DNA from: Saccharopolyspora gloriosae
GTDB taxonomy: Bacteria; Actinomycetota; Actinomycetes; Mycobacteriales; Pseudonocardiaceae
Reading direction: 5' to 3'
NCBI RefSeq assembly: GCF_022828475.1
Contig: NZ_CP059557.1
Coordinates: forward strand, 2,961,470 to 3,025,469
Length of the DNA: 64,000 nt
Numbering within the stretch: position 1 is the stretch's first letter; each line of letters opens with the position of its first letter. The notes below the pieces were generated by a model that saw only the letters and a program-made list of their open reading frames with translations, made no database searches and had not been told where the DNA came from. Position numbers and translations under genes: made by a program. Shown here piece after piece: positions 53,750 through 61,472 of this stretch.

Positions 53750-54679
53750 ATGCCTGAGCACTTCATGGGTGTTGACCTGGGTTCGACGACGGCCAAGACG
53801 GTGATCGTCGACGACCTCGGTGGGATCGTCGCCTCCGAGGTCGTGCAGATGGGGGCGGTGAGCCGTGCGGGCCTGAGCCGTTCGGTCGACGCGGCGCTGC
53901 AGTCGGCCGGGCTCGCGGAATCCGATATCGCGCAGACCATCTCGACCGGTTACGGACGCCGCCTGGTCTCGGGTTCCGGTCGCACCTTCACCGAGATCAC
54001 CTGCCACGCGCGCGGCGTCGCGGCGATGTGTCCGGGATTGCGGCTCGTGGTCGACATCGGCGGGCAGGACAGCAAGGCGATCCAGGTCGACGACGACGGA
54101 ATCGCGGACAACTTCGCGATGAACGACCGCTGCGCGAGCGGGACCGGACGCTTCTTCGACGTCCTGGCCCGCGCGATCGAGTGCGACATCACCGAACTCC
54201 CCGAGTTGGCGCTGAACGGCGACAAGGACCTCGAGGTGAGCAGCATGTGCGCGACCTTCGCGGAGACGGAGCTCATCTCGCTGCTGGCGGCGGGGGAGCG
54301 GCGGGAGGACATCGCCGCGTCGGTGCACCGGGCGGTGTCGGGGCGCATGGCGGGCCTCGTGGCCCAGGTGGGAAAGCGGAGCCCGGTCGTGATGACCGGC
54401 GGGGTCGCCAAGAACGCCGCGGTGGTGCGGTTTTTGGAGGAGGCGCTGCGCGAGCCGATCACGGTGCCGAGGTGGCCGCAGATCACGGGTGCCTACGGCG
54501 CGGCGCTGCTGGCCCGGGACCGCGCCGATTCCCGGACGCGGAGTCCTGACTCCGAGGCGGACGAGCGCGCAACGCTGGTCACTTCCGGGGCGGCGACCCC
54601 GTCCTGCTCGACCTGCGGAGTGCCGGAGACGGTCGCCCCCACGCCCGATCACCCCATTCTCCCGATCCGGCCGGTCTGA
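53750..54679 (+). CDS. ATP-dependent activator of BCR/2-hydroxyacyl-CoA dehydratase (BcrA/BadF/HgdC family)
   Basis: 309 residues of the ASKHA ATPase fold: phosphate motif GVDLGSTTAKTV (residues 7-18), VVDIGGQDSKAI, and VVMTGGVAKNAAV for the adenosine site. C128 (NDRCASGTG) and C167 (SSMCATFAE) match the two cysteines per subunit that bind the bridging 4Fe-4S cluster in HgdC. It hydrolyses ATP to push an electron from ferredoxin to the catalytic subunits. Class I benzoyl-CoA reductases have two different ATPase subunits; here there is one, which would act as a homodimer as in dehydratases. An extra 50-residue tail carries CSTC. Confidence 0.92.
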   Translation: MPEHFMGVDLGSTTAKTVIVDDLGGIVASEVVQMGAVSRAGLSRSVDAALQSAGLAESDIAQTISTGYGRRLVSGSGRTFTEITCHARGVAAMCPGLRLVVDIGGQDSKAIQVDDDGIADNFAMNDRCASGTGRFFDVLARAIECDITELPELALNGDKDLEVSSMCATFAETELISLLAAGERREDIAASVHRAVSGRMAGLVAQVGKRSPVVMTGGVAKNAAVVRFLEEALREPITVPRWPQITGAYGAALLARDRADSRTRSPDSEADERATLVTSGAATPSCSTCGVPETVAPTPDHPILPIRPV

Positions 54680-54765
54680 ACACCTGCACTCCCCGCTCCG
54701 GAAGCGCGAACTCCGCGGCGCGATGATCCCGGGCCGCACCAAGCCGAAATGGAAGGAATCACGAC

Positions 54766-55578
54766 ATGACCGATCGGGCGCACGAGGCGCTGCGAGCCGC
54801 TGACGGGTTCGACTTCTCCGAGACGGCGGTGGTCATCGCGGGCGGGACCTCCGGCGTGGGCTTGGCGACAGCGGTGTCCTTCGCGCAGGCGGGCTGCCGC
54901 CGGCTGGTGGTCCTGGGGCGAAACGAGGAGCGCGGCAAGCGGGCGGTCGGCCACGTGCAGGAGAACGTTCCGGGCGCCGAGCTCGAATTCGTGCCGACCG
55001 ACGCCAACGATCCCGCAGCCGCGGAGGAGGCCGCCCGGGAGGCGCACCGGCGGCTGGGGGCGCTGGACGTGCTGGTCAACTCCACGGTGGCGCCGTACCA
55101 GCCGACGCTGCTGCGGAACACGCCCACGGAACAGGTCGCGAAGGTCCTGACCGAGCAAGCGCTGGGGCCGCTGCTGATGAGCCGCGCCGTGCTTCCGTTC
55201 ATGGCGGAGCAGGGGAATGGTTCCATCATCAACATCGCCTCGGACGCGACCAAGGTGCCGACGCCGGGGGAAACCTGCATCGGCGCCGCGATGGGGGCGA
55301 TCGCGACGTTCTCCCGGACCCTCGCGCTGGAGGCCAAGCGGGACGGAGTGCGGGTCAATGTCGTCACCCCGTCGCTGATCGTCGGCACCGGCTCCTACGA
55401 CCGGGCGATGGACCAGGAGTTCAGCAAAAAGATCTTCGAACGCATCACCTCGCAGGCGCACCTCGGTGCCACCGAACCGGAAGACCTGGCCAACCTCGTG
55501 CTCTTCCTCGCCTCGCCGCTGTCCCGGCTGATCACCGGCCAGGTCATCAGCGTCAACGGCGGTATCTCCGTGGCCTGA
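54766..55578 (+). CDS. Divergent short-chain dehydrogenase-like protein lacking YxxxK
   Basis: 270 residues with a normal Rossmann start (AGGTSGVGLATA, residues 25-36) and C-terminal ITGQVISVNGG. Catalytic Ser159 (NIASDA) is kept, but aligned with the BadH-like SDR at 58842 the Tyr is Ile172 and the Lys is Met176 (CIGAAMGA), and the NNAG motif reads VNST. Ordinary SDR chemistry would fail, so the protein may use another residue, reduce a double bond, or only bind. Lies between the activator and the kinase-like gene in the same operon direction. Confidence 0.85.
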   Translation: MTDRAHEALRAADGFDFSETAVVIAGGTSGVGLATAVSFAQAGCRRLVVLGRNEERGKRAVGHVQENVPGAELEFVPTDANDPAAAEEAAREAHRRLGALDVLVNSTVAPYQPTLLRNTPTEQVAKVLTEQALGPLLMSRAVLPFMAEQGNGSIINIASDATKVPTPGETCIGAAMGAIATFSRTLALEAKRDGVRVNVVTPSLIVGTGSYDRAMDQEFSKKIFERITSQAHLGATEPEDLANLVLFLASPLSRLITGQVISVNGGISVA

Positions 55579-55610
55579 CAGCCCGGTTAGCCCGACAAGG
55601 AGGTCGGACT

Positions 55611-56768
55611 ATGACAGCCCGAACACGTACCGACGATCCGCCGCGCTATTCCGTCGAGCGGAACCTGGCCCGGCGCTTCGACGAGAAGTTGCGGCGCAGA
55701 GCAGCCGGAGAACACCGCGGGCAGCAGCCCATCGAGGAGATGCGGGATCGGCTGGAGCGCTTCATCACCGCCCGGACGGAGAGTCCGTTCGCGGTCCAGG
55801 ACTTCGCCCGGCTCTCCGGCGGAGGTGCCAACGAGTCGTACCGTTTCCGGCTCCTGCGCGGTGATCGCAGCGACGAGCTGGTGCTACGGGTGAAGGCGCC
55901 GTCGGGAATCTGCGTCACCGAGGTGGAGCGCGAGTTCCAGCTGCTGCAGGCGACGCACGGGGTGATCCCGGTGCCCGCGCCGCATTGGATGACCATTGAC
56001 CCGAAGGATTTCGGCGAGCCGGCGTTGATCTGCGGCAGGGCGCCCGGCGTCCCGTCCCCGACGGAGGACGTTCCGCACGCGACCGGACTCGGCACCGCGT
56101 ACGGTCCGCGATTGCGACGGCTGCTCGCCCCGCAGTTCGTCCAGTACCTGGCCAGGCTGCACGCACACGAGTGGTCCGGGTACGACCTGAGCGGCTTCGA
56201 CCTGCCGCGGCCGGACACCACCGACGCGGTGGACTGGCGACTGGCGATGTGGAACCGGTCCTGGGACGAGGACGCGCTCGAACCCCACCCGACGGTCCTG
56301 CTGGCCCGGCAGTGGCTGGCCGAGAACCGGCCGGTCGTCGACCACGTCTCCTTGCTGCACGGGGACTACCGGAACGGGAACTTCCTGTTCGACGAGGAAT
56401 CCGGGGACATCACGGCGATCCTGGATTGGGAGCTGGGGCATCTCGGGGACCGGCATTCGGACCTCGCCTACGCGATGCTGCCCGGCTGGGGCCACCCAGA
56501 CGACTCCGGCCGCTACCTCAACTCCGGCCTGGTGCACACCGACACGTTCATCGCCGAGTACGAGCGGATATCCGGCCTCCCGGTGGACCGGGATCGGCTG
56601 GAGTACTACCTGGTTCTCAACCTGTACTGGGCGGTGGTCTCGCTGATCGGCACCGGGCCGCGCAACGCCGACGCGCGGATGACCGAGCTCGACGTCATGT
56701 ACAACTTCATCTCCGGTCTCGGCGGCTATTTCGTCGGCGAGCTCAACCGGATACTGGCGAAGGACTGA
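55611..56768 (+). CDS. Aminoglycoside-phosphotransferase-fold kinase-like protein (ACAD10/11-type)
   Basis: 385 residues: an N-terminal extension of about 45 residues, then the APH kinase fold with LSGGGANESYRFRLL (nucleotide loop), LLHGDYRNGNFLFDEESG (catalytic Asp and Asn) and ITAILDWELGHLGDRHSDLA (Mg-binding Asp). In ACAD10/11-like systems this domain phosphorylates a hydroxyacyl-CoA so that a dehydrogenase can eliminate phosphate (known). Here it may prime a hydroxylated ring acyl-CoA (inference). GGAG ribosome site; 2 bp before the next gene. Confidence 0.88.
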   Translation: MTARTRTDDPPRYSVERNLARRFDEKLRRRAAGEHRGQQPIEEMRDRLERFITARTESPFAVQDFARLSGGGANESYRFRLLRGDRSDELVLRVKAPSGICVTEVEREFQLLQATHGVIPVPAPHWMTIDPKDFGEPALICGRAPGVPSPTEDVPHATGLGTAYGPRLRRLLAPQFVQYLARLHAHEWSGYDLSGFDLPRPDTTDAVDWRLAMWNRSWDEDALEPHPTVLLARQWLAENRPVVDHVSLLHGDYRNGNFLFDEESGDITAILDWELGHLGDRHSDLAYAMLPGWGHPDDSGRYLNSGLVHTDTFIAEYERISGLPVDRDRLEYYLVLNLYWAVVSLIGTGPRNADARMTELDVMYNFISGLGGYFVGELNRILAKD

Positions 56769-56770
56769 GC

Positions 56771-57283
56771 ATGGTTCCCACCGTCACCCAGCAATTGCGC
56801 TCGATGCGCCGCCGGTTCTGCGACACCATCCTGCCCGCGCTGCCCGCCGACGCTGAGTTCGCGCGGGAACAGGCGAATCTGATGCTCGCGACCTTCGACT
56901 GGTTGCTCGACACGCACGAACACGAATACCGGTACCAGGTCGTGGAGAACCACGAGTATCGCGCCCTGCTCGCCGCGTTGAGCGCGCTGACCGGTGGTGA
57001 TCGGTCGCAGGTCGAAACCTGCTTGGCCGAGCCTGGACCGGCGCGCGACGAGGCGAGCGTGCCGCTGGCCGATCTCGCCGGACAGAACCGTCGGCTCAAG
57101 GAGCACGCCACGAGCCTGGCCTCGGCGTTGCTCGACGGCCCCGGTCCCAGCGCCGCGCGGACACTGCTCGCGAACGCGGCCCGCGCGCAAGGGGATCGCG
57201 AACTCGCCTACTACCGATCGACCGGCTTCCCGCAGAACGCAGCACCACTCGGGTCGAACCTCGACACCGCCCGCCACGGCTGA
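56771..57283 (+). CDS. Unknown helical protein
   Basis: 170 residues, not recognised. Mostly helical, no membrane segment, two cysteines. It begins MVPTVTQQLRSMRRRFCDTI and contains FDWLLDTHEHEYRYQVVENH. It starts 2 bp after the kinase-like gene, so the two are probably translated together and may form a complex. No catalytic motif is visible. Confidence 0.75.
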   Translation: MVPTVTQQLRSMRRRFCDTILPALPADAEFAREQANLMLATFDWLLDTHEHEYRYQVVENHEYRALLAALSALTGGDRSQVETCLAEPGPARDEASVPLADLAGQNRRLKEHATSLASALLDGPGPSAARTLLANAARAQGDRELAYYRSTGFPQNAAPLGSNLDTARHG

Positions 57284-57318
57284 CCTCCGACATCGATGTC
57301 GGGAAGGGAACGAGCAGC

Positions 57319-58452
57319 GTGAACGATCAGGTCAAGAACTTCGAACTGCAGGTAGACCAGGACCGTCTCGACGACCTCCGCGCTCGCCTGGAGCGCGTTC
57401 GGTGGCCCGGTGAACAGCCCGTCGAAGACTGGTCGCAGGGCGTCCCGCTGTCCTACATCCAGGACCTGGCCGCCTATTGGGCGGACGGATACGACTGGCG
57501 CCGGTGCGAGAGCAGGCTGAACGCCGCGCAGCAGTTCCGCACCGAGATCGACGGTGTGGACATCCACTTCCTGCACGCGCGGTCTCCGCACGAGGGAGCG
57601 CTCCCGCTGATCCTCACGCACGGCTGGCCCGGCTCGGTCCGCGAGTTCCTGGACCTGGTCGAACCGCTCACCAACCCGCCGGACCCGGCCGACGCCTTCC
57701 ACGTCGTGATCCCGTCGCTGCCCGGTTTCGGCTTCAGCGGCCGGCCGAGCTCCACCGGGTGGGGAGTGAAGCACATCGCGGATGCGTGGGCGGAGCTGAT
57801 GACCAGGCTCGGCTATCCGCGTTTCGGTGCGCACGGCGGGGATTGGGGCTCGGTGGTGTCCTCGCGGCTCGCGGCGGTGGCCCCGGACCGGGTCGTCGGC
57901 GTGCACCTGCCGATCCCGTACGTCGACCTCGCCGCCGAGCCGGACCCGCCGGAGTCGATGAACGACTTCGAGAAGCAGGGCGCGGCGATCAGCGCAGACT
58001 ACGGGACCAGCGGCACCGGCTACTTCGTCGAGCAGATGACCAAACCGCAGACCCTCGGTTACGGCCTCGCCGACTCCCCGGTCGGCCAGCTCGCCTGGAT
58101 CGTGGAGAAGTTCCACGGCTGGACCGACTGCGCCGGGCACCCGGAGAACGCGGTCGACCGGAATGCCCTGCTGGACAACGTGATGCTGTACTGGCTGTCG
58201 AACACCGGGGCGTCGGCGGCCCGGATCTACTGGGAGAGTCTCGCTGACCTGCCGCGGGATCAGATCACCGTGCCGACCGGCTGCTCGATCTTCCCGAAGG
58301 AGATGATCCGGGTGCCACGGGCACGCGCGGAGACCCGGTTGGTCAACATCCGGTACTGGAACGAGCTGCCGGCCGGCGGGCACTTCGCCTCGCTGGAGCA
58401 GCCGGAGATCTTCGTCGGAGAGCTGCGGAAGTTCTTCCGGCTCGTTCGCTGA
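57319..58452 (+). CDS. Epoxide hydrolase (EHN-domain, microsomal type)
   Basis: 377 residues. The N-terminal EHN lid (VDQDRLDDLRARLERVRWPG) precedes an alpha/beta-hydrolase core with the oxyanion motif HGWPGS, nucleophile Asp in GAHGGDWGS and the C-terminal His in PAGGHFASLEQPE. Converts an epoxide to a diol without cofactor. Its presence hints at an epoxide intermediate made by a P450 or at detoxification; it shares the operon direction with the BCR-like genes. Confidence 0.92.
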   Translation: MNDQVKNFELQVDQDRLDDLRARLERVRWPGEQPVEDWSQGVPLSYIQDLAAYWADGYDWRRCESRLNAAQQFRTEIDGVDIHFLHARSPHEGALPLILTHGWPGSVREFLDLVEPLTNPPDPADAFHVVIPSLPGFGFSGRPSSTGWGVKHIADAWAELMTRLGYPRFGAHGGDWGSVVSSRLAAVAPDRVVGVHLPIPYVDLAAEPDPPESMNDFEKQGAAISADYGTSGTGYFVEQMTKPQTLGYGLADSPVGQLAWIVEKFHGWTDCAGHPENAVDRNALLDNVMLYWLSNTGASAARIYWESLADLPRDQITVPTGCSIFPKEMIRVPRARAETRLVNIRYWNELPAGGHFASLEQPEIFVGELRKFFRLVR

Positions 58453-58629
58453 GGAGCGGTTGCAGCGTGACCCGCGTGGTCGCTCGGGTAGCGGAATCTC
58501 GGCGGGTTCCTCGCGGCGGGGTCGACTTCTGAACTAGCTCCCTACTCGGCGAAATCGCTGTCCTCGTGAGGAAGCCGCTGAGACCACGCCAGGGTCGGCT
58601 TGCCAAGCCGGCCGATGTTCCGGATCCGG

Positions 58630-58660
58630 CGCTGACAAGATCAAAATCATTCTGCAAGGA
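58630..58660. repeat. Non-coding repeat copy 2 (CGCTGACAAGA ... CATTCTGCAAGGA)
   Basis: CGCTGACAAGA (58630-58640), T, then CAAAATCATTCTGCAAGGA (58642-58660). Matches 53674-53710 apart from a 6-bp shorter spacer and one T/C difference. It lies in the intergenic stretch 58453-58841, 182 bp before the BadH-like gene. Confidence 0.55.
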
Positions 58661-58740
58661 ACTCCTGAGTCACCCGTCCAGGCCGCCGATCCCAGGGGCG
58701 TCAGCGATCGATACGGGACCTGGCGTTCACGTGGTTCCTT

Positions 58741-58772
58741 TTTGGTCTGTCCTTTATTATGGTATGCAAAAA
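58741..58772. promoter_or_regulatory. 32-bp imperfect palindromic operator, copy 3; region 58453-58841
   Basis: Starts TTTGGTCTGTCCTTTA, identical in 16 bp to the element before etfB, and ends ATGCAAAAA. It lies 70 bp before the BadH-like gene. Together with the repeat at 58630, this is all that can be recognised in the gene-free 58453-58841. Confidence 0.7.
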
Positions 58773-58841
58773 AGTCCAGTAGGGGCTCGCGGGCAACGGC
58801 CCGTCCATCGCACGTGCACGACATCAAGACGGGAGAACTCC

Positions 58842-59600
58842 ATGAGTAATCGAGTCGCCTTCGTGACCGGTGGCGCGCAGGGGATCGGTGAAGGGATCTC
58901 CAAAACACTGGGCGCGCAGGGATTCTGGGTCGCCGTGGCCGATCTCAACGTGGTGCGCGCGAAGGAGACGGCGGAGGCCATCACCAGCGGCGGGGGCAAG
59001 GCGATCCCGGTCGAGGTCGACGTGACCGACTCGGGTTCGGTCGCGGCGGCGGTCAAGGCAGCGACCGACGAGTTCGGTCCGGTCGAGATCGTGGTGAACA
59101 ACGCCGGCTTCGACGACTTCATGAAGTTCGTCGACACCACCGAGGACTTCTGGGACCGGATTCTGGATGTGAACTTCAAGGGTGCGCTGCGGGTCATCAA
59201 GGAGGCTGTGCCCGGCATGATCGACCGCGGTTGGGGCCGGGTGGTCAACATCGGCTCGGACGCCGGTCGGGTCGGATCATCGCTGGAGTCGGTGTACTCC
59301 GGGGCGAAGGGCGGGATCATCGCCTTCACCAAGACCCTCGCCCGGGAGGTGGCTTCCAAGGGGATCACGGCCAACACCGTGTGCCCGGGGCCGACCGACA
59401 CCCCGGCGCTGCGGAAGTTCGCGGACAGCTCAGGGCAGGACGCGGAGAAGGTCATCGGCGGCATGACCAAGGCGGTGCCGATGCGCAGGTTGGCGGCGCC
59501 GGACGACATCGCTGCTGCGGTGTCCTTCTTCGCCTCCGACGCCGCCGGGTACGTGACCGGGCAGACGCTGTCGGTCAGCGGCGGCCTGACGATGGCCTGA
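58842..59600 (+). CDS. BadH-like short-chain dehydrogenase (2-hydroxycyclohexanecarboxyl-CoA dehydrogenase type)
   Basis: 252 residues. Complete SDR set: [16 protein letters not shown] (residues 86-89), Ser139, Tyr152 and Lys156. The stretches [33 protein letters not shown] and [17 protein letters not shown] match Rhodopseudomonas BadH as recalled, closer than to general FabG. BadH oxidises 2-hydroxycyclohexane-1-carboxyl-CoA to the 2-keto ester in alicyclic ring degradation. First gene of the last operon, behind operator copy 3. Overlaps the next start by 1 bp. A 3-oxoacyl reductase remains possible. Confidence 0.87.
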   Translation: MSNRVAFVTGGAQGIGEGISKTLGAQGFWVAVADLNVVRAKETAEAITSGGGKAIPVEVDVTDSGSVAAAVKAATDEFGPVEIVVNNAGFDDFMKFVDTTEDFWDRILDVNFKGALRVIKEAVPGMIDRGWGRVVNIGSDAGRVGSSLESVYSGAKGGIIAFTKTLAREVASKGITANTVCPGPTDTPALRKFADSSGQDAEKVIGGMTKAVPMRRLAAPDDIAAAVSFFASDAAGYVTGQTLSVSGGLTMA

Positions 59601-60487
59601 TGACAGACGGGCCGGGCGGAATGGGGCGGGAGGACGAGGGATTGGGCGCGCAGGACGACGTGTTGTGGTCGGCGGTGCACGAATACGAGGACATCGGATA
59701 CGAACGCAGCGAGGACGGCATAGCGAAGATCACGATTCGCCGTCCGGAGGTCCACAACGCGTTCCGCCCGCAGACCCTCGTGGAGATCTCCGCGGCGTTG
59801 CTGCACGCCAGGGAGGATCCTGAGGTCGGCGTGATCATCCTGACCGGCCAGGGAACCGAGGCCTTCTGCTCCGGCGGCGATCAGCGGGTCCGCGGCGACA
59901 CCGGATACCTCTCGGAACCGGGTGCGGAACAGGCCGTCGGCCGGTTCCACGTGACGGACCTGCAAGTGCAGATCCGCCGGCTGCCGAAACCGGTCGTCGC
60001 GATGGTGGCCGGTTATGCGATCGGCGGGGGCAACGTGCTGCACCTGATCTGCGACCTGACCATCGCCGCGGACAACGCGCGCTTCGGCCAGACGGGGCCG
60101 AAGGTCGGATCGTTCGACGGCGGTTTCGGCGCGGGCCTGCTGGCCCAGCTGGTCGGTTTCAAGCAGGCCAAGGAGATCTGGTTCCTGTGCCGCCAGTACG
60201 ACGCCGCGACCGCCCGCGAGATGGGCCTGATCAACACGGTGGTCCCGCTGGCCGACCTGGAACGCGAGACCGTCGGCTGGTGTCGCGAGATGTTGCAGCT
60301 CTCGCCGTTCGCGCTGCGGCTCATGAAGTCCAGCTTCCACGCCGCCGAAGACGGCCTGTCGGGCGTCCAGCAACTCGCCCACGACGCCAACCTGCTGTTC
60401 TACGCCACGGATGAGGCCAAGGAAGGGCGCGAGGCGTTCAAGGAGCGGCGTGCTCCGGAGTTCGGACGGTTCCCGCGGCGGGCTTGA
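59600..60487 (+). CDS. BadI/MenB-type crotonase (ring-opening or ring-closing hydrolase)
   Basis: 295 residues with a 25-residue non-conserved N-terminus. Core features: [46 protein letters not shown] and [18 protein letters not shown], then [19 protein letters not shown]. These match 1,4-dihydroxy-2-naphthoyl-CoA synthase (MenB) very well, and the sister enzyme BadI (2-ketocyclohexanecarboxyl-CoA hydrolase). Because it is coupled to a BadH-like dehydrogenase and followed by hydratase and thiolase genes, ring cleavage is more likely than menaquinone synthesis (inference). Confidence 0.87.
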   Translation: MTDGPGGMGREDEGLGAQDDVLWSAVHEYEDIGYERSEDGIAKITIRRPEVHNAFRPQTLVEISAALLHAREDPEVGVIILTGQGTEAFCSGGDQRVRGDTGYLSEPGAEQAVGRFHVTDLQVQIRRLPKPVVAMVAGYAIGGGNVLHLICDLTIAADNARFGQTGPKVGSFDGGFGAGLLAQLVGFKQAKEIWFLCRQYDAATAREMGLINTVVPLADLERETVGWCREMLQLSPFALRLMKSSFHAAEDGLSGVQQLAHDANLLFYATDEAKEGREAFKERRAPEFGRFPRRA

Positions 60488-60561
60488 CCGAGGGATCGTG
60501 GAGTCCACAAGGGACTGAAGTCATCAAGCACGGGCGACGTCCGGTTAGGAAGAGGTTCGGG

Positions 60562-61347
60562 ATGGCGGAAACCAGTGAATCGGCGGTGGTGTGGCGCAAG
60601 GTGGCGGATGCCGTCCTGCACATCACCTTGAACCGCGCCCCGGCGAATGCGCTCGGGCCGCCGATCATCGACGGCCTCAACGCCGCGCTGGACGAGGCGG
60701 ACGCGGACGAGGCGGTGAAGGTCATCGTCATCTCCTCGGTGGTGCAGGGGTTCTTCGCCGCCGGAGCGGACATCAAACACATGTCCTCAGTGGACTCCAG
60801 GTCGTTCACCGCTTACGGGGACGCACTGCGGGCGGTGCTGGACCGGCTCGCCGCACCAGAGCGGATCAGCGTCGCCGCAGTGGACGGGGTCGCACTGGGC
60901 GGAGGTCTTGAACTCGCGATGGCCTGCACGCTTCGAGTGGGCGGCGCCGACGCCCGCTTCGGGCTCCCCGAGGTCAAGCTCGGCCTGATCCCCGGGGCAG
61001 GTGGAACCCAGCGGCTGCCGCGCCTGGTCGGGCGTGGCCGAGCGCTCGACATCATGCTCACCGCGCGGCAGGTCCCGGCCGCCGAAGCGCACGCGATCGG
61101 ATTGATCGACCGGCTCGCGGTGGCGGGTGCGGCCGAGCAGGACGCGCTGGCGCTGGCCGAGCAGCTGCGCGGTCCGTCGCTCGCGGCGCAACAGGCGGTC
61201 GTGCGCACCGTGGACGCCTCCTTCGACCGGCCGTTGCCCGACGGGCTGGCCTACGAAGTGGCTCAGATCCAAGGTTTGTTCGAGCACGGCGAGGCACGGG
61301 AAGGCATCGCGGCCTTCCTGGACAAGCGTCCGCCGAAATTCGCCTGA
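60562..61347 (+). CDS. Enoyl-CoA hydratase/isomerase (crotonase family)
   Basis: 261 residues. Oxyanion-hole segment GADIKHM, catalytic Glu regions [11 protein letters not shown] and [18 protein letters not shown] both intact, so a true hydratase is expected. It could be the BadK equivalent (cyclohex-1-ene-1-carboxyl-CoA hydratase) acting before BadH and BadI, or a general beta-oxidation hydratase. ATG 60562 chosen with AAGAGG upstream; the frame is open to 60484. Confidence 0.88.
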   Translation: MAETSESAVVWRKVADAVLHITLNRAPANALGPPIIDGLNAALDEADADEAVKVIVISSVVQGFFAAGADIKHMSSVDSRSFTAYGDALRAVLDRLAAPERISVAAVDGVALGGGLELAMACTLRVGGADARFGLPEVKLGLIPGAGGTQRLPRLVGRGRALDIMLTARQVPAAEAHAIGLIDRLAVAGAAEQDALALAEQLRGPSLAAQQAVVRTVDASFDRPLPDGLAYEVAQIQGLFEHGEAREGIAAFLDKRPPKFA

Positions 61348-61472
61348 CCCCCGTAGACCGGCGCGTGCGGGCGCGCCGAACGGGCTCGCCGCGCTCGGCC
61401 CCGGGGCGCGTGCGCGGCGAGCTCCGCTCGGGGGATCGTGCGGAACATGTGGAACAGGAAGAGGAATCCGCC

